Below, piece after piece: positions 38,117 to 46,043 of a stretch of DNA of 64,000 nucleotides. How positions within the stretch are numbered: the stretch's first letter is position 1; each line of letters begins with the position of its first letter. Origin of the DNA: Oculatella sp. LEGE 06141. GTDB taxonomy: Bacteria > Cyanobacteriota > Cyanobacteriia > Elainellales > Elainellaceae. Below the pieces are notes generated by a model. That model did no database searches, was not told where the DNA came from, and saw only the letters and a program-made list of their open reading frames with translations. Location: the NCBI RefSeq assembly GCF_015207605.1, contig NZ_JADEWO010000008.1, positions 1 through 64,000 of the forward strand, in the 5' to 3' direction. The position numbers and the translations under genes were made by a program.

Positions 38117-38683
38117 ATGGCTAGACCCAAAAGCGAAGATAAGCGGAATGCGATTATGGAGGCAGCAACACGCGTGATTGCTTCACAGGGGTTAAGTGCG
38201 TCAACCGCGTTAATCGCTAAAGAGGCGGGTATTGCAAATGGCTCACTGTTCACTTATTTCGAGACCAAGGCTGATTTGTTCAACCAACTTTATCTCGAAC
38301 TAAAAACCGAAATGACCGCAGCCGCTATGAAAGACCTTCCGAAGAGTGGCGATCTCCGCAAACAGGTTTTTCACGCCTGGTCGAACTGGATCGATTGGGC
38401 TGTGTCCAATCCCCACAAGCGCTACGCCTTGAGACAACTGAATGTTTCAGATGGCATTACGCCTGCGACGCGCAACGCAGCGGACAAGGTTGCTGTTGAC
38501 TTCAACGATTTAATCAAACGCATCCGTGCCCATGGCTCTTTGCAAACCGCGCCAATAAGCTTTGTTGGTGCGCTTCTAAACGGGTTGGCTGAAGCGACAA
38601 TCGTCACGATGATCAATGACCCTGACAATGCTAAAAAGCATTGCAAAACTGGCTTCGAGACATTCTGGCGTGCGATCGGCTAA
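38117..38683 (+). CDS. TetR-family repressor
   Basis: A 188-residue regulator beginning MARPKSEDKRNAIMEAA. Residues about 10-55 contain the TetR helix-turn-helix (STALIAKEAGIANGSLFTYF) and the remainder is a helical ligand domain. ATG 38117 is chosen because the domain starts there; the longer open frame upstream has no homology. TGACTA-type palindromes precede both this gene (38083) and the next one (38704), indicating autoregulation and control of the SDR-MFS pair that follows. Confidence 0.85.
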   Translation: MARPKSEDKRNAIMEAATRVIASQGLSASTALIAKEAGIANGSLFTYFETKADLFNQLYLELKTEMTAAAMKDLPKSGDLRKQVFHAWSNWIDWAVSNPHKRYALRQLNVSDGITPATRNAADKVAVDFNDLIKRIRAHGSLQTAPISFVGALLNGLAEATIVTMINDPDNAKKHCKTGFETFWRAIG

Positions 38684-38693
38684 TTTTTTTGGC

Positions 38694-38717
38694 TTATAAT
38701 GATTGACTAGGCAGTCA
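38694..38717 (+). promoter_or_regulatory. Promoter and operator before the SDR-MFS pair
   Basis: TATAAT (38694-38699) is followed by the palindrome TGACT-AGGC-AGTCA (38704-38717). TTGACTA-N3/4-AGTCA is shared with the site before tetR. A repressor bound here would sit at the start of transcription. Confidence 0.55.
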
Positions 38718-38784
38718 TTTATCAATAGCAAGATAACGACCACACGATTGAGTGCCAAATTCAATTCTTTAAAGGGCAAAACGC

Positions 38785-39696
38785 ATGACTAACTGGACAA
38801 CTGCAAATATTCCTTCTCAAAAAAGTCGGACGGCTGTTGTTACCGGCACCGGGGGGCTCGGATTCGAAAATGCGCTGGCATTAGCACGGGCTGGAGGCGA
38901 TGTTATCATTGCGGGTCGTGATTCTCAAAAAGGCGCAGAGGCAGTCGCAAAAATTCGTAACGAAGTGCCATCAGCGACCGTTCGTTTTGAACAAATTGAT
39001 CTCGCCAATCTTCAGTCCGTTACGGACTTTGCCAGACGACTCCGCAGCCAGCAAGACAGCCTTGATCTGCTGATTAACAATGCGGGTGTAATGACGCCTC
39101 CGAAGCGACTAGAAACCACTGATGGCTTTGAGTTGCAATTCGGTGTCAACTATCTTGGTCACTTTGCCCTTACGGCGCAACTGATGCCGTTGCTGTGCAA
39201 AGGGAAAAATGCGCGCGTTGTTACGCTATCAAGCATCGCTGCACGGAACGGCACTATCAACTTTGATGATTTGCAGGCAAAACACAGTTACAACCCGATG
39301 GCTGCATATAGCCAATCGAAGATCGCCTGTCTGATGTTTGCTTTTGAACTGCAACGGCGCAGCGAAGCTGGCCAATGGGGCATTGCCAGCTTGGCAGCAC
39401 ATCCCGGTATCGCGCGCACGGCTCTTCTATATAACTCGCCTGGCGGATGGAGTGCCCGCATTGTCTTGCGATCTCTCTTATGGTTCCTCTTCCAACCGGT
39501 ACCGCAGGGCGCACTCCCTACGCTTTTTGCGGCGACCTCACCTGATGCAAAGGCTGGTGCTTATTACGGACCACATAAGCTGAGCGAAACGCGCGGTTTT
39601 CCGGCTTTGTCAAAGGTACCTCCGCAGGCTACAGACACCGATGTGGCAGCACGACTTTGGGAGGTATCTGAAAAGCTGATCCAAATCAACTTTTGA
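38785..39696 (+). CDS. SDR family oxidoreductase (retinol-dehydrogenase-like)
   Basis: A 303-residue SDR with NNAGVMTPP, catalytic serine in TLSSIAARNG and YSQSK, the pattern of the retinol/WW-domain oxidoreductase-like group. The cofactor loop reads TGTGGLGFE instead of the usual TGANxGIG, which may weaken or alter cofactor binding. The position between tetR and an MFS gene (50-bp gap) and the shared operator suggest one operon for modification and export of a compound. The substrate is unknown. Confidence 0.82.
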   Translation: MTNWTTANIPSQKSRTAVVTGTGGLGFENALALARAGGDVIIAGRDSQKGAEAVAKIRNEVPSATVRFEQIDLANLQSVTDFARRLRSQQDSLDLLINNAGVMTPPKRLETTDGFELQFGVNYLGHFALTAQLMPLLCKGKNARVVTLSSIAARNGTINFDDLQAKHSYNPMAAYSQSKIACLMFAFELQRRSEAGQWGIASLAAHPGIARTALLYNSPGGWSARIVLRSLLWFLFQPVPQGALPTLFAATSPDAKAGAYYGPHKLSETRGFPALSKVPPQATDTDVAARLWEVSEKLIQINF

Positions 39697-39746
39697 AAAA
39701 CTGACCAAAACCAACTTTGGCTATCCAAGGGAGATAAATACTTAGC

Positions 39747-41054
39747 ATGACAGGAAATACTGCACCATCAAATTCCCAGTTGGAAGAGATCGACATTGAA
39801 TATATGCAAGGATGGCGACAAGCCGCTCTCCTTTTTGCACTTTTCCTGATCAATGCACTTGCTCAGATCGACAGAATTTTGCCGTTTATCCTGTTCGAGT
39901 CGATCAAAGCGGATCTTTCACTGACTGATACCCAAGTCAGCTTGATCATCGGGGTCCCCTTCGCAGCCTGCTTTACACTCTTCTTGTTGCCGCTTGCCCG
40001 TGCTTCGGATCGCGGATCGCCTCGTTTTATTCTCACTTCGTGTATCTTGTGTTGCAGCGTGATGACAGCGCTTGGCGGTTTGTCCGCGAGTTTGGTGTTT
40101 TTGGTTCTGACGCGGTTTGGTGTCGCGTTTGGTGTGGCTGGCTGCACTCCTTCAGGACATAAACTGATTGCGCGCAAAATCAACCCAGGACGTCGCGGTC
40201 TAGCGTTAGGCATTTTCTCCATGGGCATTCCGCTCGGCGCCATGGTCGGATTTGCGGTTGGCGGCGCGATCGGCGATACGTTAGGCTGGCGTGTCGCCCT
40301 ATTTGGTGCCGGAGCCATGGGAGGGTTGCTCACCCTGTTAGCTACGTTCGTTGTAGAACCGACCCCGCCGCTTAAGCCAATGGCAGGCAATGTCGAACCA
40401 TTTTTGCAATCGAGCCTGAAGTTGCTTTCGTCTCCGACATTCCGTTGGCTATTCATCACTGCCACTGCCATCGGTTTTGCCACAGTCCCTTTCTACATCT
40501 TTTGCGCGCCTTTCCTTATTCGTACCCATGGCTTCACCGCCACCGAAGCCGGACTGGTGATTGGTTCTTTGCAGGGACTGATGGGAATCGTCGGATCGCT
40601 CTTGGGCGGACGCGGATTAGACCGCGCGGTTCGCTCCGGGACAAAGAGATTGCTTCTGCCTCCTGCCGTTCTCTTCCTGATTACCACTGTGACGACAACG
40701 GCGGCGTTGTTCGTGCCGACCGGATGGATGTCCGTTCTCTTGTTGGTACCAGGCATGCTTTCCTTCGCATTTATCTTGCCATGGGTTTTTGGTACTGCAC
40801 ACCTTGTGGCAGGTAAGGGTAAGGAGGCGATGGCATCCAGTCTTGGCCTGATAGGTTCCTCTCTTCTGGGTCCAGCCCTCGGGCCTCTGTTTGTTGGCAT
40901 GATTAGCGATGCAGCTACAGCGGCACAGATGCCAAATGGGCTTAGATTTGGGCTGCTGATTGTTCCGATCGCATGTTCCCTGTCTGGTATCACATGTCTG
41001 ATTGCAAACCAGCGCATCGCTGCATTGCTTAAACCTGTCCGAAATATAAGGTAG
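39747..41054 (+). CDS. MFS transporter
   Basis: A 435-residue membrane protein with about 12 helices, beginning with a short cytosolic segment and ALLFALFLINALAQIDRILP. The ARASDRGSPRFI loop is a degenerate motif A. The overall pattern recalls the spinster/organic-acid group of MFS carriers rather than classical drug pumps. It follows the SDR gene by 50 bp in the same direction, so it probably exports or imports the SDR substrate under TetR control. Confidence 0.82.
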   Translation: MTGNTAPSNSQLEEIDIEYMQGWRQAALLFALFLINALAQIDRILPFILFESIKADLSLTDTQVSLIIGVPFAACFTLFLLPLARASDRGSPRFILTSCILCCSVMTALGGLSASLVFLVLTRFGVAFGVAGCTPSGHKLIARKINPGRRGLALGIFSMGIPLGAMVGFAVGGAIGDTLGWRVALFGAGAMGGLLTLLATFVVEPTPPLKPMAGNVEPFLQSSLKLLSSPTFRWLFITATAIGFATVPFYIFCAPFLIRTHGFTATEAGLVIGSLQGLMGIVGSLLGGRGLDRAVRSGTKRLLLPPAVLFLITTVTTTAALFVPTGWMSVLLLVPGMLSFAFILPWVFGTAHLVAGKGKEAMASSLGLIGSSLLGPALGPLFVGMISDAATAAQMPNGLRFGLLIVPIACSLSGITCLIANQRIAALLKPVRNIR

Positions 41055-41119
41055 AAAAAGAGGTCGTGTTGCAAAAATAGTAAGGTGAAGAAGCTCAATT
41101 TTCTCTAGCTTTGCTCTAA

Positions 41120-41212
41120 ATGACTGCGAATTCTCTATTCAAATGGCACCACTTTCTTCCTGACATCATCTTGTTGAACGTGCGCTGGTACTGCCGCTGT
41201 GCCTTGAGCTAA
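41120..41212 (+). pseudogene. IS6-type transposase N-terminal fragment
   Basis: The frame reads MTANSLFKWHHFLPDIILLN then VRWYCRCALS and stops. F-K-W/R-HFxPxIILLxVRWYxRY is the start of IS6-family transposases. Nothing of the DDE domain follows. Confidence 0.65.
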
Positions 41213-41860
41213 CCGGGCTCTCGAAGAAAGGAGACATTATTTTAAGTGTGGGCAGTCAACATACCTTGAGAGCTTGGATTGAGTATGGGTTTAAGCAAGT
41301 AAAGAATGAATTGGGATGGCATGATTATCGCTTAAGTGCTTACAAGAGTATTGAGCGGTGGTGGGAATAATTTTTAGTGCCTATGTGGTGGTGAGTTTAC
41401 ATGCAGATGAATTTACAGCAGTTCTCAATCGAGTCAGCCACAGTCTCGCCAAGATGGGTGTGGATTGTAGGATTTGGGGTGTGGTGAATGCAAATGAAAA
41501 TGGCTGTAAGCAGCACCAGCAGATTGCGGATGAGAGGGGCACACCATCCACAACGCAGTCTTTGCCGTTTAGTCAACATCGATATTGGGAGATGGGCATC
41601 ACCTGGAAGAGCGCGTTGAACAATTTGCGATTACTGCTGCAACCCTATTGGTGTTGGGGATGGTAGGAAAACTGGCTACATGTATTTCCGATTGCTGAAT
41701 TGAAACGAGCATTACATCCGTTGATGGACAAGATGGATACTTTTCGTATCCTTCCAATAACCCATGTTGAAGGCAGCTTGACTTCGCTTAGTGTCGCTTC
41801 CCGTAGTAACAGAAGAGGGATTAGCACTTGCGGAAAGCAAGGAAAGGGGGCGGTTTGAGT
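41213..41860 (+). pseudogene. IS701-type transposase C-terminal remnant
   Basis: WIEYGFKQVKNELGWHDYRL and YKSIERWWE are followed after a frameshift near 41365 by IIFSAYVVVSLHADEF. A miniature element follows, and in the same frame QQIADERGTPSTTQSL, QHRYWEMGITWKSALNN and PYWCWGW. A last piece near 41690-41860 reads ELKRALHPLMDKMDTFRI. This is the C-terminal half of an IS701-type transposase. The frameshift and a stop after WCWGW show it is inactive. Confidence 0.65.
41413..41509. mobile_element. 97-bp miniature element, copy 2
   Basis: TTACAGCAGTT...AATGGCTGTAA, same length as the other copies. It is inserted at a TTTAAG site of the IS701-type remnant, in the opposite orientation relative to the host gene compared with copies 1 and 3, yet the host frame also reads through it. 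Confidence 0.85.
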
Positions 41861-41942
41861 GGCAATCAACACCTTTAAAGCATCCTCTTAAATTGGTGTT
41901 ATGTCCTAACTAACCCTTTAATTGCTGTAATAGCTAAAAGCT

Positions 41943-42695
41943 TTAGATAGACTGAAGTTCACAACCGATGAATTGTAGAAGCAGGGTTTGCTCAGTATGT
42001 ACAAAAAAATGATCACCAGGAAACAGATGCATAGAGAAAGGGGCGGTTGTATGTTCGCGCCATGCTTCTAAGTTGTCTACGCTAACCTCTGGGTCGTGAA
42101 GTCCGCCTAGTGCCGTAATGGGGCACTTCAAAGAATCACTGGGAGTATAATGATATGTTTCAAGGGCTTTGAAATCAGCACGCAGAATGGGCAACAGCAA
42201 CTGCATCAGTTCTTCATTGTCTAAGACGGCGGCTGGAGTGCCATTGAAGCGGCGCAACGTCTCTCGCAACTCCAGGTCTGACAATGAGTGAATTAGCGGA
42301 TTAGGATCGGGGATGTGGGGAGCACGACGACCCGACACGAAAAGATGAAGCAGTTGACAGTGCGGGTCGTGACGCAGGAAGCGAGCCAATTCAAAACTGA
42401 GCAGTGCTCCCATGCTATGTCCAAAGCAAACGAACGGTTTGTCAAGATAAGGACGCAAAGATGTGGCGATCGCCCGCACTAACTCATCCAGGTGAGGAAT
42501 GGCAGGCTCTCTCATGCACATCCCCCGTCCTGGTAGCTCAATCGGACAAACTTCAATATTATTGGGTAGGCTAAATGCCCATGGGCGATACGCTAGTGCG
42601 CTACCTCCAGCATAGGGAAGGCAAAACAACCGCAACTTAGCGTTGGGGTTAGGGTTTGGCACCGTCACGCAGGGGTTGGGGGTCGCGGTAGTCAT
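41943..42695 (-). CDS. Type II thioesterase of the NRPS/PKS cluster
   Basis: A 250-residue alpha/beta hydrolase. FCLPYAGGSALAYRPW and PGRGMCMREP are typical type II thioesterase motifs. The nucleophile is in GHSMGALLSFELA and the catalytic histidine in GDHFFVH. Such enzymes remove wrong acyl groups from carrier proteins and keep megasynthases active. ATG 42695 overlaps the stop of the tyrosinase gene by 4 bp (ATGA), so it belongs to the same transcript. It appears to be the last gene of the cluster. Confidence 0.9.
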   Translation of the reverse strand: MTTATPNPCVTVPNPNPNAKLRLFCLPYAGGSALAYRPWAFSLPNNIEVCPIELPGRGMCMREPAIPHLDELVRAIATSLRPYLDKPFVCFGHSMGALLSFELARFLRHDPHCQLLHLFVSGRRAPHIPDPNPLIHSLSDLELRETLRRFNGTPAAVLDNEELMQLLLPILRADFKALETYHYTPSDSLKCPITALGGLHDPEVSVDNLEAWREHTTAPFSMHLFPGDHFFVHTEQTLLLQFIGCELQSI

Positions 42696-44050
42696 TGGTC
42701 TGCTGCTAAACGAGTGGTGTCGTAATTGTAACCAAGGGATCGGAAATCTAAAACGTCGGCTGGAGTGATGACCTGATCTGTGGCGATCGCTGATAGCCAG
42801 GCCAAAAGATTGCCAGGCCCCAGATTGCCAGGTTTCGATACTCCTCCATCCCACGGAAACATAGGATCGCTGAGATTGTGACCGAATGGATTGCCCCGTA
42901 CTGGGAAGAAAGTCTGCCCGGTATGTCCTTGATCTTGCCATTCTGCCCAGAGGCGATCGACATTCGCATGAAGTAACCAAAAAATCGGATCGTAGGGCGA
43001 ACAGGGAATACTGTCCATTGTTCCTAGCGCACGAAGTTCTTTTGGGACTCCATTTTTAGAATGGGCGGTGTCAACCTCGGCACCTCCAATCAGCGTGTGG
43101 ATATAGGCGTGAAGGCTCCAGTCTTCCACGAATCTACCCCGATCATTTAGTTTCTCTGCGCCTTCCAACAGCGCGTTGAATGCTTCATAGTGATCAATAC
43201 TAAATAGTTTTTCGGTGTCGGCTTTGGGAAGCGGATATTGATTAAACGGTGGAACAGCAACAAACCGAATGAGGCGATCGCCCAATGGCTTCCCCGTATA
43301 CATCTCAAAGTGAAGCGCTTCGTTGAGTGTCCAATCGGCTAATGCACCTGTCACCACTGGACCGCCTTCAAATGTACCTAAACCCGGCACTTCAATCACA
43401 ACACCTTGACCATTGGAACCTAAAAAATTGTCTTGTAAAATGACATCAAGAGCTTTGGGGTCAGTCCAGTCCCAGTAGGGAACCGTTACTACGGGGTCAA
43501 TGGTCTGAAGCGTTCGTTCAAACTCTCGCAAAAACTGACGATGCCACGGAAGGAAAGCGGCTCGTCCGTGGGCTGGATTCACCTTCTGAGGACCGCTTGT
43601 TTCCAAGCCATGACCAAACCCCATCGTGAGTACATGCTGCAAAACAAATTGTTCATAAATACTGAGATTGCTTCCTTCCGGAATCGTCTTGTGCAGTGTG
43701 TTAACGGCATTCACAAATGCGGCTTTTTCCGATGCCGTCAGGTCTACGACACGTTTGCGAACCAATTCTGGTACCGTTGATTGAACGTGTGGATAAACCG
43801 GAGTAGGCTCAGGCTGCTGTAGCAAAGAAGGACTGAGGTATTGACCTGCGACAGGAACTACCTTGATGATGACGGCGATCGCCACTGCCAATAGCACAAA
43901 TGACGTTCGCGGGAATTTCTTAAAGGTGGATTTACAGCAGTTCTTAATCGAGTAAGCCACAGTCTCGCCAAGATGGGTGTGGGGTGTAGGGTTTAAGGCG
44001 TGGTGAATGCAAATGAAAATGGCTGTAAGGCGATTAACGATGCCGTTCAT
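42692..44050 (-). CDS. Tyrosinase-family copper oxidase with MITE-derived N-terminus
   Basis: A 452-residue protein. The CuA site lies around HGLETS...AHGRAAFLPWHRQFL, and the CuB site includes LHAYIHTLIGG and DPIFWLLHANVDRLW, the type-3 copper signature. Tyrosinases hydroxylate phenols or oxidise catechols, so it may modify an aromatic residue of the peptide product. ATG 44050 shares its A with the upstream stop (TGATG). Residues 9-39 are encoded by a 97-bp miniature element. Without it the protein would begin MNGIVNRLKSTFKKFPRTSF and continue into the hydrophobic segment VLLAVAIAVIIKVVPVAG, a membrane anchor or signal. The frame is intact, so the insertion may be tolerated, but export could be affected. 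Confidence 0.82.
   Translation of the reverse strand: MNGIVNRLTAIFICIHHALNPTPHTHLGETVAYSIKNCCKSTFKKFPRTSFVLLAVAIAVIIKVVPVAGQYLSPSLLQQPEPTPVYPHVQSTVPELVRKRVVDLTASEKAAFVNAVNTLHKTIPEGSNLSIYEQFVLQHVLTMGFGHGLETSGPQKVNPAHGRAAFLPWHRQFLREFERTLQTIDPVVTVPYWDWTDPKALDVILQDNFLGSNGQGVVIEVPGLGTFEGGPVVTGALADWTLNEALHFEMYTGKPLGDRLIRFVAVPPFNQYPLPKADTEKLFSIDHYEAFNALLEGAEKLNDRGRFVEDWSLHAYIHTLIGGAEVDTAHSKNGVPKELRALGTMDSIPCSPYDPIFWLLHANVDRLWAEWQDQGHTGQTFFPVRGNPFGHNLSDPMFPWDGGVSKPGNLGPGNLLAWLSAIATDQVITPADVLDFRSLGYNYDTTRLAADQ
43932..44028. mobile_element. 97-bp miniature element, copy 3 (inside tyrosinase gene)
   Basis: TTACAGCAGTT...AATGGCTGTAA. It is inserted at CTTAAA seven codons after the tyrosinase start. Net gain is 93 bp (31 codons) if a TA dinucleotide was duplicated. 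Confidence 0.85.
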
Positions 44051-44613
44051 CAATGAGAATGGTGAAAAGGACAACTCTTTTGTTTGGGTGCAATGAGTGT
44101 TTGGCGCTGTTGGCTGAACTTGTCGAGAACTTGTACGGCAGTTTCGTTTCCACAGCGCAAACTACCCACGTCATCACCACCAAACTTCTGGCAAACTGCC
44201 CTATGGGACGATGCCAGTTGAGAATAAGCGTCGATAAACCGCTTATGTTGTGGATCGAGTGCCGCCGGTAATGTTGTAAAGATGGGCTGAAGTCGTTTCC
44301 AAAGCTGAATCAGGGATGCGTGTTCCCAAGACATGAGGCCACTAAAACTATCTGACCTCACGTAGGGAGGCATCATAGATGGGCGTACTTGCTGTTCATA
44401 GGCTTGTTTACTAAAACTACCCGCTAATTCCATTGCAGATCCCGATGCCAACATCAGGTCTGCGGCTGTTTCTAGCTCAAGCTTGGCATTGGATATACTG
44501 CCTGCAAGTATGCTTTCTTCAAAGCGACGCAGGCAAATCATTAAGCCCTGAATGTCGATAAAGAAAGACCAGTGAAAGCCTTTCCAAATTTGATAGGAGT
44601 CCAGATTTGCCAT
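44050..44613 (-). CDS. Unknown protein of the biosynthetic cluster (187 residues)
   Basis: I do not recognise the family. The protein is soluble and largely helical, with WKGFHWSFFIDIQGLMICLR at the start, a central LMSWEHASLIQLWKRLQPIF and SLRCGNETAVQVLDKFSQQR near the end. Several conserved-looking Trp and His residues could form a ligand or metal site. Start and stop overlap the neighbours by one base each (TAATG with the previous gene, TGATG with tyrosinase), a strong sign of a shared function. It may cooperate with the tyrosinase, for example as a copper or substrate partner, but no copper-chaperone motif is visible. Confidence 0.6.
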   Translation of the reverse strand: MANLDSYQIWKGFHWSFFIDIQGLMICLRRFEESILAGSISNAKLELETAADLMLASGSAMELAGSFSKQAYEQQVRPSMMPPYVRSDSFSGLMSWEHASLIQLWKRLQPIFTTLPAALDPQHKRFIDAYSQLASSHRAVCQKFGGDDVGSLRCGNETAVQVLDKFSQQRQTLIAPKQKSCPFHHSH

Positions 44614-45071
44614 TACGCTTTCTCCAAATGGATGTCAAATACTCTTGCTAACAGACGAGCATAGCTGGCAAAGCCGCGCCTTTGATAGTTCACTTGAGTC
44701 TGGTCAAAGTCCCCTTGTTGAACTAGAGCGAGGAATGTGCGGCAGGTCAGCAACAGGCTCATGACCAGACACAGGAGCGGTTCTTGCGCGTGGATATGTG
44801 TGACACCGAAGTACTGGTCAAAGTCCTCTATTTCCCAGGGTTTAAGGGGTGTTTTGGTTGATGTACCCTCGACGGATGTGACTTCGCCAATATCCAGTGC
44901 TGATACGGCTTGGTCGAGGGTGGCAATCGCCTCATCGGTTGGTTGTTCGAGCGATCGCAGTAATTGACTGAGTGCTTGACTAAGTTGAACCTGGTGTTCA
45001 TCACTCAGCGACACCTGGGTGGGTAGCTCCCAGGGAGCCAGCAGATAGAGATGATGGGGAAGAGGGGACAT
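44613..45071 (-). CDS. Unknown protein of the biosynthetic cluster (152 residues)
   Basis: No family is recognised. The protein is helical and acidic, with [20 protein letters not shown], a Thr/Ser-rich middle and [20 protein letters not shown] near residues 100-120. The latter is hydrophobic enough for a buried helix or one membrane segment. The ATG lies inside the 3' end of the MbtH gene (71-bp overlap) and the stop overlaps the next ATG (TAATG). It is plainly part of the operon. Its length and composition resemble small helper proteins of cyanobacterial NRPS clusters, but that is only a context argument. Confidence 0.55.
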   Translation of the reverse strand: MSPLPHHLYLLAPWELPTQVSLSDEHQVQLSQALSQLLRSLEQPTDEAIATLDQAVSALDIGEVTSVEGTSTKTPLKPWEIEDFDQYFGVTHIHAQEPLLCLVMSLLLTCRTFLALVQQGDFDQTQVNYQRRGFASYARLLARVFDIHLEKA

Positions 45072-45279
45072 GTTTTGAGTCCATCTGTTGGCGTAGGCTA
45101 AGGGGGCGCATATCTGTCCAAACGGATTTGATGTAGTCTAAACAGTCCTGTTTCGATCCGCTTTTTCCGGCATCTCGCCATCCGAGGGGATTGTCGCGAT
45201 GGGCGAGCCAAATTGAATATTGTTCTTCGTGATTAACCACGACTTTGTACAGGGTGGTATCGTCCGAATCATGAGTCAT
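45001..45279 (-). CDS. MbtH-like protein
   Basis: A 92-residue protein. [37 protein letters not shown] and [14 protein letters not shown] form a complete MbtH domain. MbtH proteins bind NRPS adenylation domains and stimulate their folding or activity, so one or more of the three A domains here probably depends on it. Beyond residue 65 a Ser/Pro-rich tail overlaps the next gene. The canonical W-P-x-x-x-x-x-P-x-G-W region reads [11 protein letters not shown], with one proline replaced. Confidence 0.9.
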   Translation of the reverse strand: MTHDSDDTTLYKVVVNHEEQYSIWLAHRDNPLGWRDAGKSGSKQDCLDYIKSVWTDMRPLSLRQQMDSKHVPSSPSSLSAGSLGATHPGVAE

Positions 45280-45313
45280 GACTATTCTCCAGATATCATT
45301 AATTGAGTTGAGA

Positions 45314-45664
45314 TCAAGAAGCCGCCGTTGCCTGAGCTACTTCCGCAATTGGTTCCAGGTGTCCAGTACCCGCTAACGTTTCCAGATCAATATCCGCTAT
45401 GCATCGAACTCGTACGTAATTGAGGGTGAGTTCTCCGACAAGATGAACAGAGCCAACTGGGCGATCGCCATTGATTTGACTCCAATCACAGGCATGATGA
45501 TCCAGCCGCACGCCGAGTTCTGTGCCGCCTTGCGTTTGGGTAAAGCGAACATGGACATTTCCCCGTTCAAGACAGGCTTTGAAGGCTGAGACTGTTTTTT
45601 GGGGACGTAATTCCACTTCGACCGGATGATTTCCTTGAGATAACCGTTGCACCAGTTCATTCAT
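45314..45664 (-). CDS. Unknown small protein of the biosynthetic cluster (116 residues)
   Basis: The family is not recognised. Beta-rich sequence with alternating hydrophobic residues ([59 protein letters not shown]) suggests a small beta-barrel or cone-like fold. There is no signal peptide. It lies between MbtH and another small gene in the same direction, so it is probably co-transcribed. Possible roles are a cyclase-like helper or binding protein; this is speculation. Confidence 0.55.
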   Translation of the reverse strand: MNELVQRLSQGNHPVEVELRPQKTVSAFKACLERGNVHVRFTQTQGGTELGVRLDHHACDWSQINGDRPVGSVHLVGELTLNYVRVRCIADIDLETLAGTGHLEPIAEVAQATAAS

Positions 45665-45705
45665 GATAAGGTTTCCGTCACTAATAGTGAATGATCAAAC
45701 GTATG

Positions 45706-46014
45706 TTATGAGTTGGGTGTAGCCGCTTCATACACCGGAACTTCAAAGCCTAGAAGGGTGTGGCAAAAAGCTTTCCACTCTGGTGTGATCTGATCAAAAA
45801 TGATGTTTTCGTCTTTGAAAATACCATCAGTCACGACGTAGTTTTCCTGAAGGTAGAGAAAGTCTTCGTCGGTGAGCGATCGCTTCACGTCCACCCGATT
45901 TCCATCTACGTCTTGCTGCTCAAGACGGGCATTTTCGGTTTTTTCATGCCACTGGCTAAACTCACGAAACTGCTTAACCGAATAAGCTTTGCAGTATTTC
46001 CCCATTTCTGCCAT
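45706..46014 (-). CDS. Unknown small protein of the biosynthetic cluster (102 residues)
   Basis: The family is not recognised. MGKYCKAYSVKQFREFSQW at the N-terminus looks conserved and is followed by charged helices, SLTDEDFLYLQENYVVTDGI, and a C-terminal EWKAFCHTLLGFEVP. Soluble, no known motif. An AGGAGG ribosome-binding site precedes the start (minus strand, near 46020). It follows the aminotransferase gene by 29 bp and belongs to the same operon. Confidence 0.55.
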   Translation of the reverse strand: MAEMGKYCKAYSVKQFREFSQWHEKTENARLEQQDVDGNRVDVKRSLTDEDFLYLQENYVVTDGIFKDENIIFDQITPEWKAFCHTLLGFEVPVYEAATPNS

Positions 46015-46043
46015 TACATTCCTCCTTAACTGTTTTCTGAGGC

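Noticed and set aside
39863-41098. Long minus-strand ORFs (206 and 201 codons)
   Set aside because: They are antisense to the MFS gene, whose membrane-helix coding explains the open frames; no domain is visible.
41358-41666. 102-codon + strand ORF as a new protein
   Set aside because: It is the tail of an IS701-type transposase read through miniature element copy 2, not a gene of its own.
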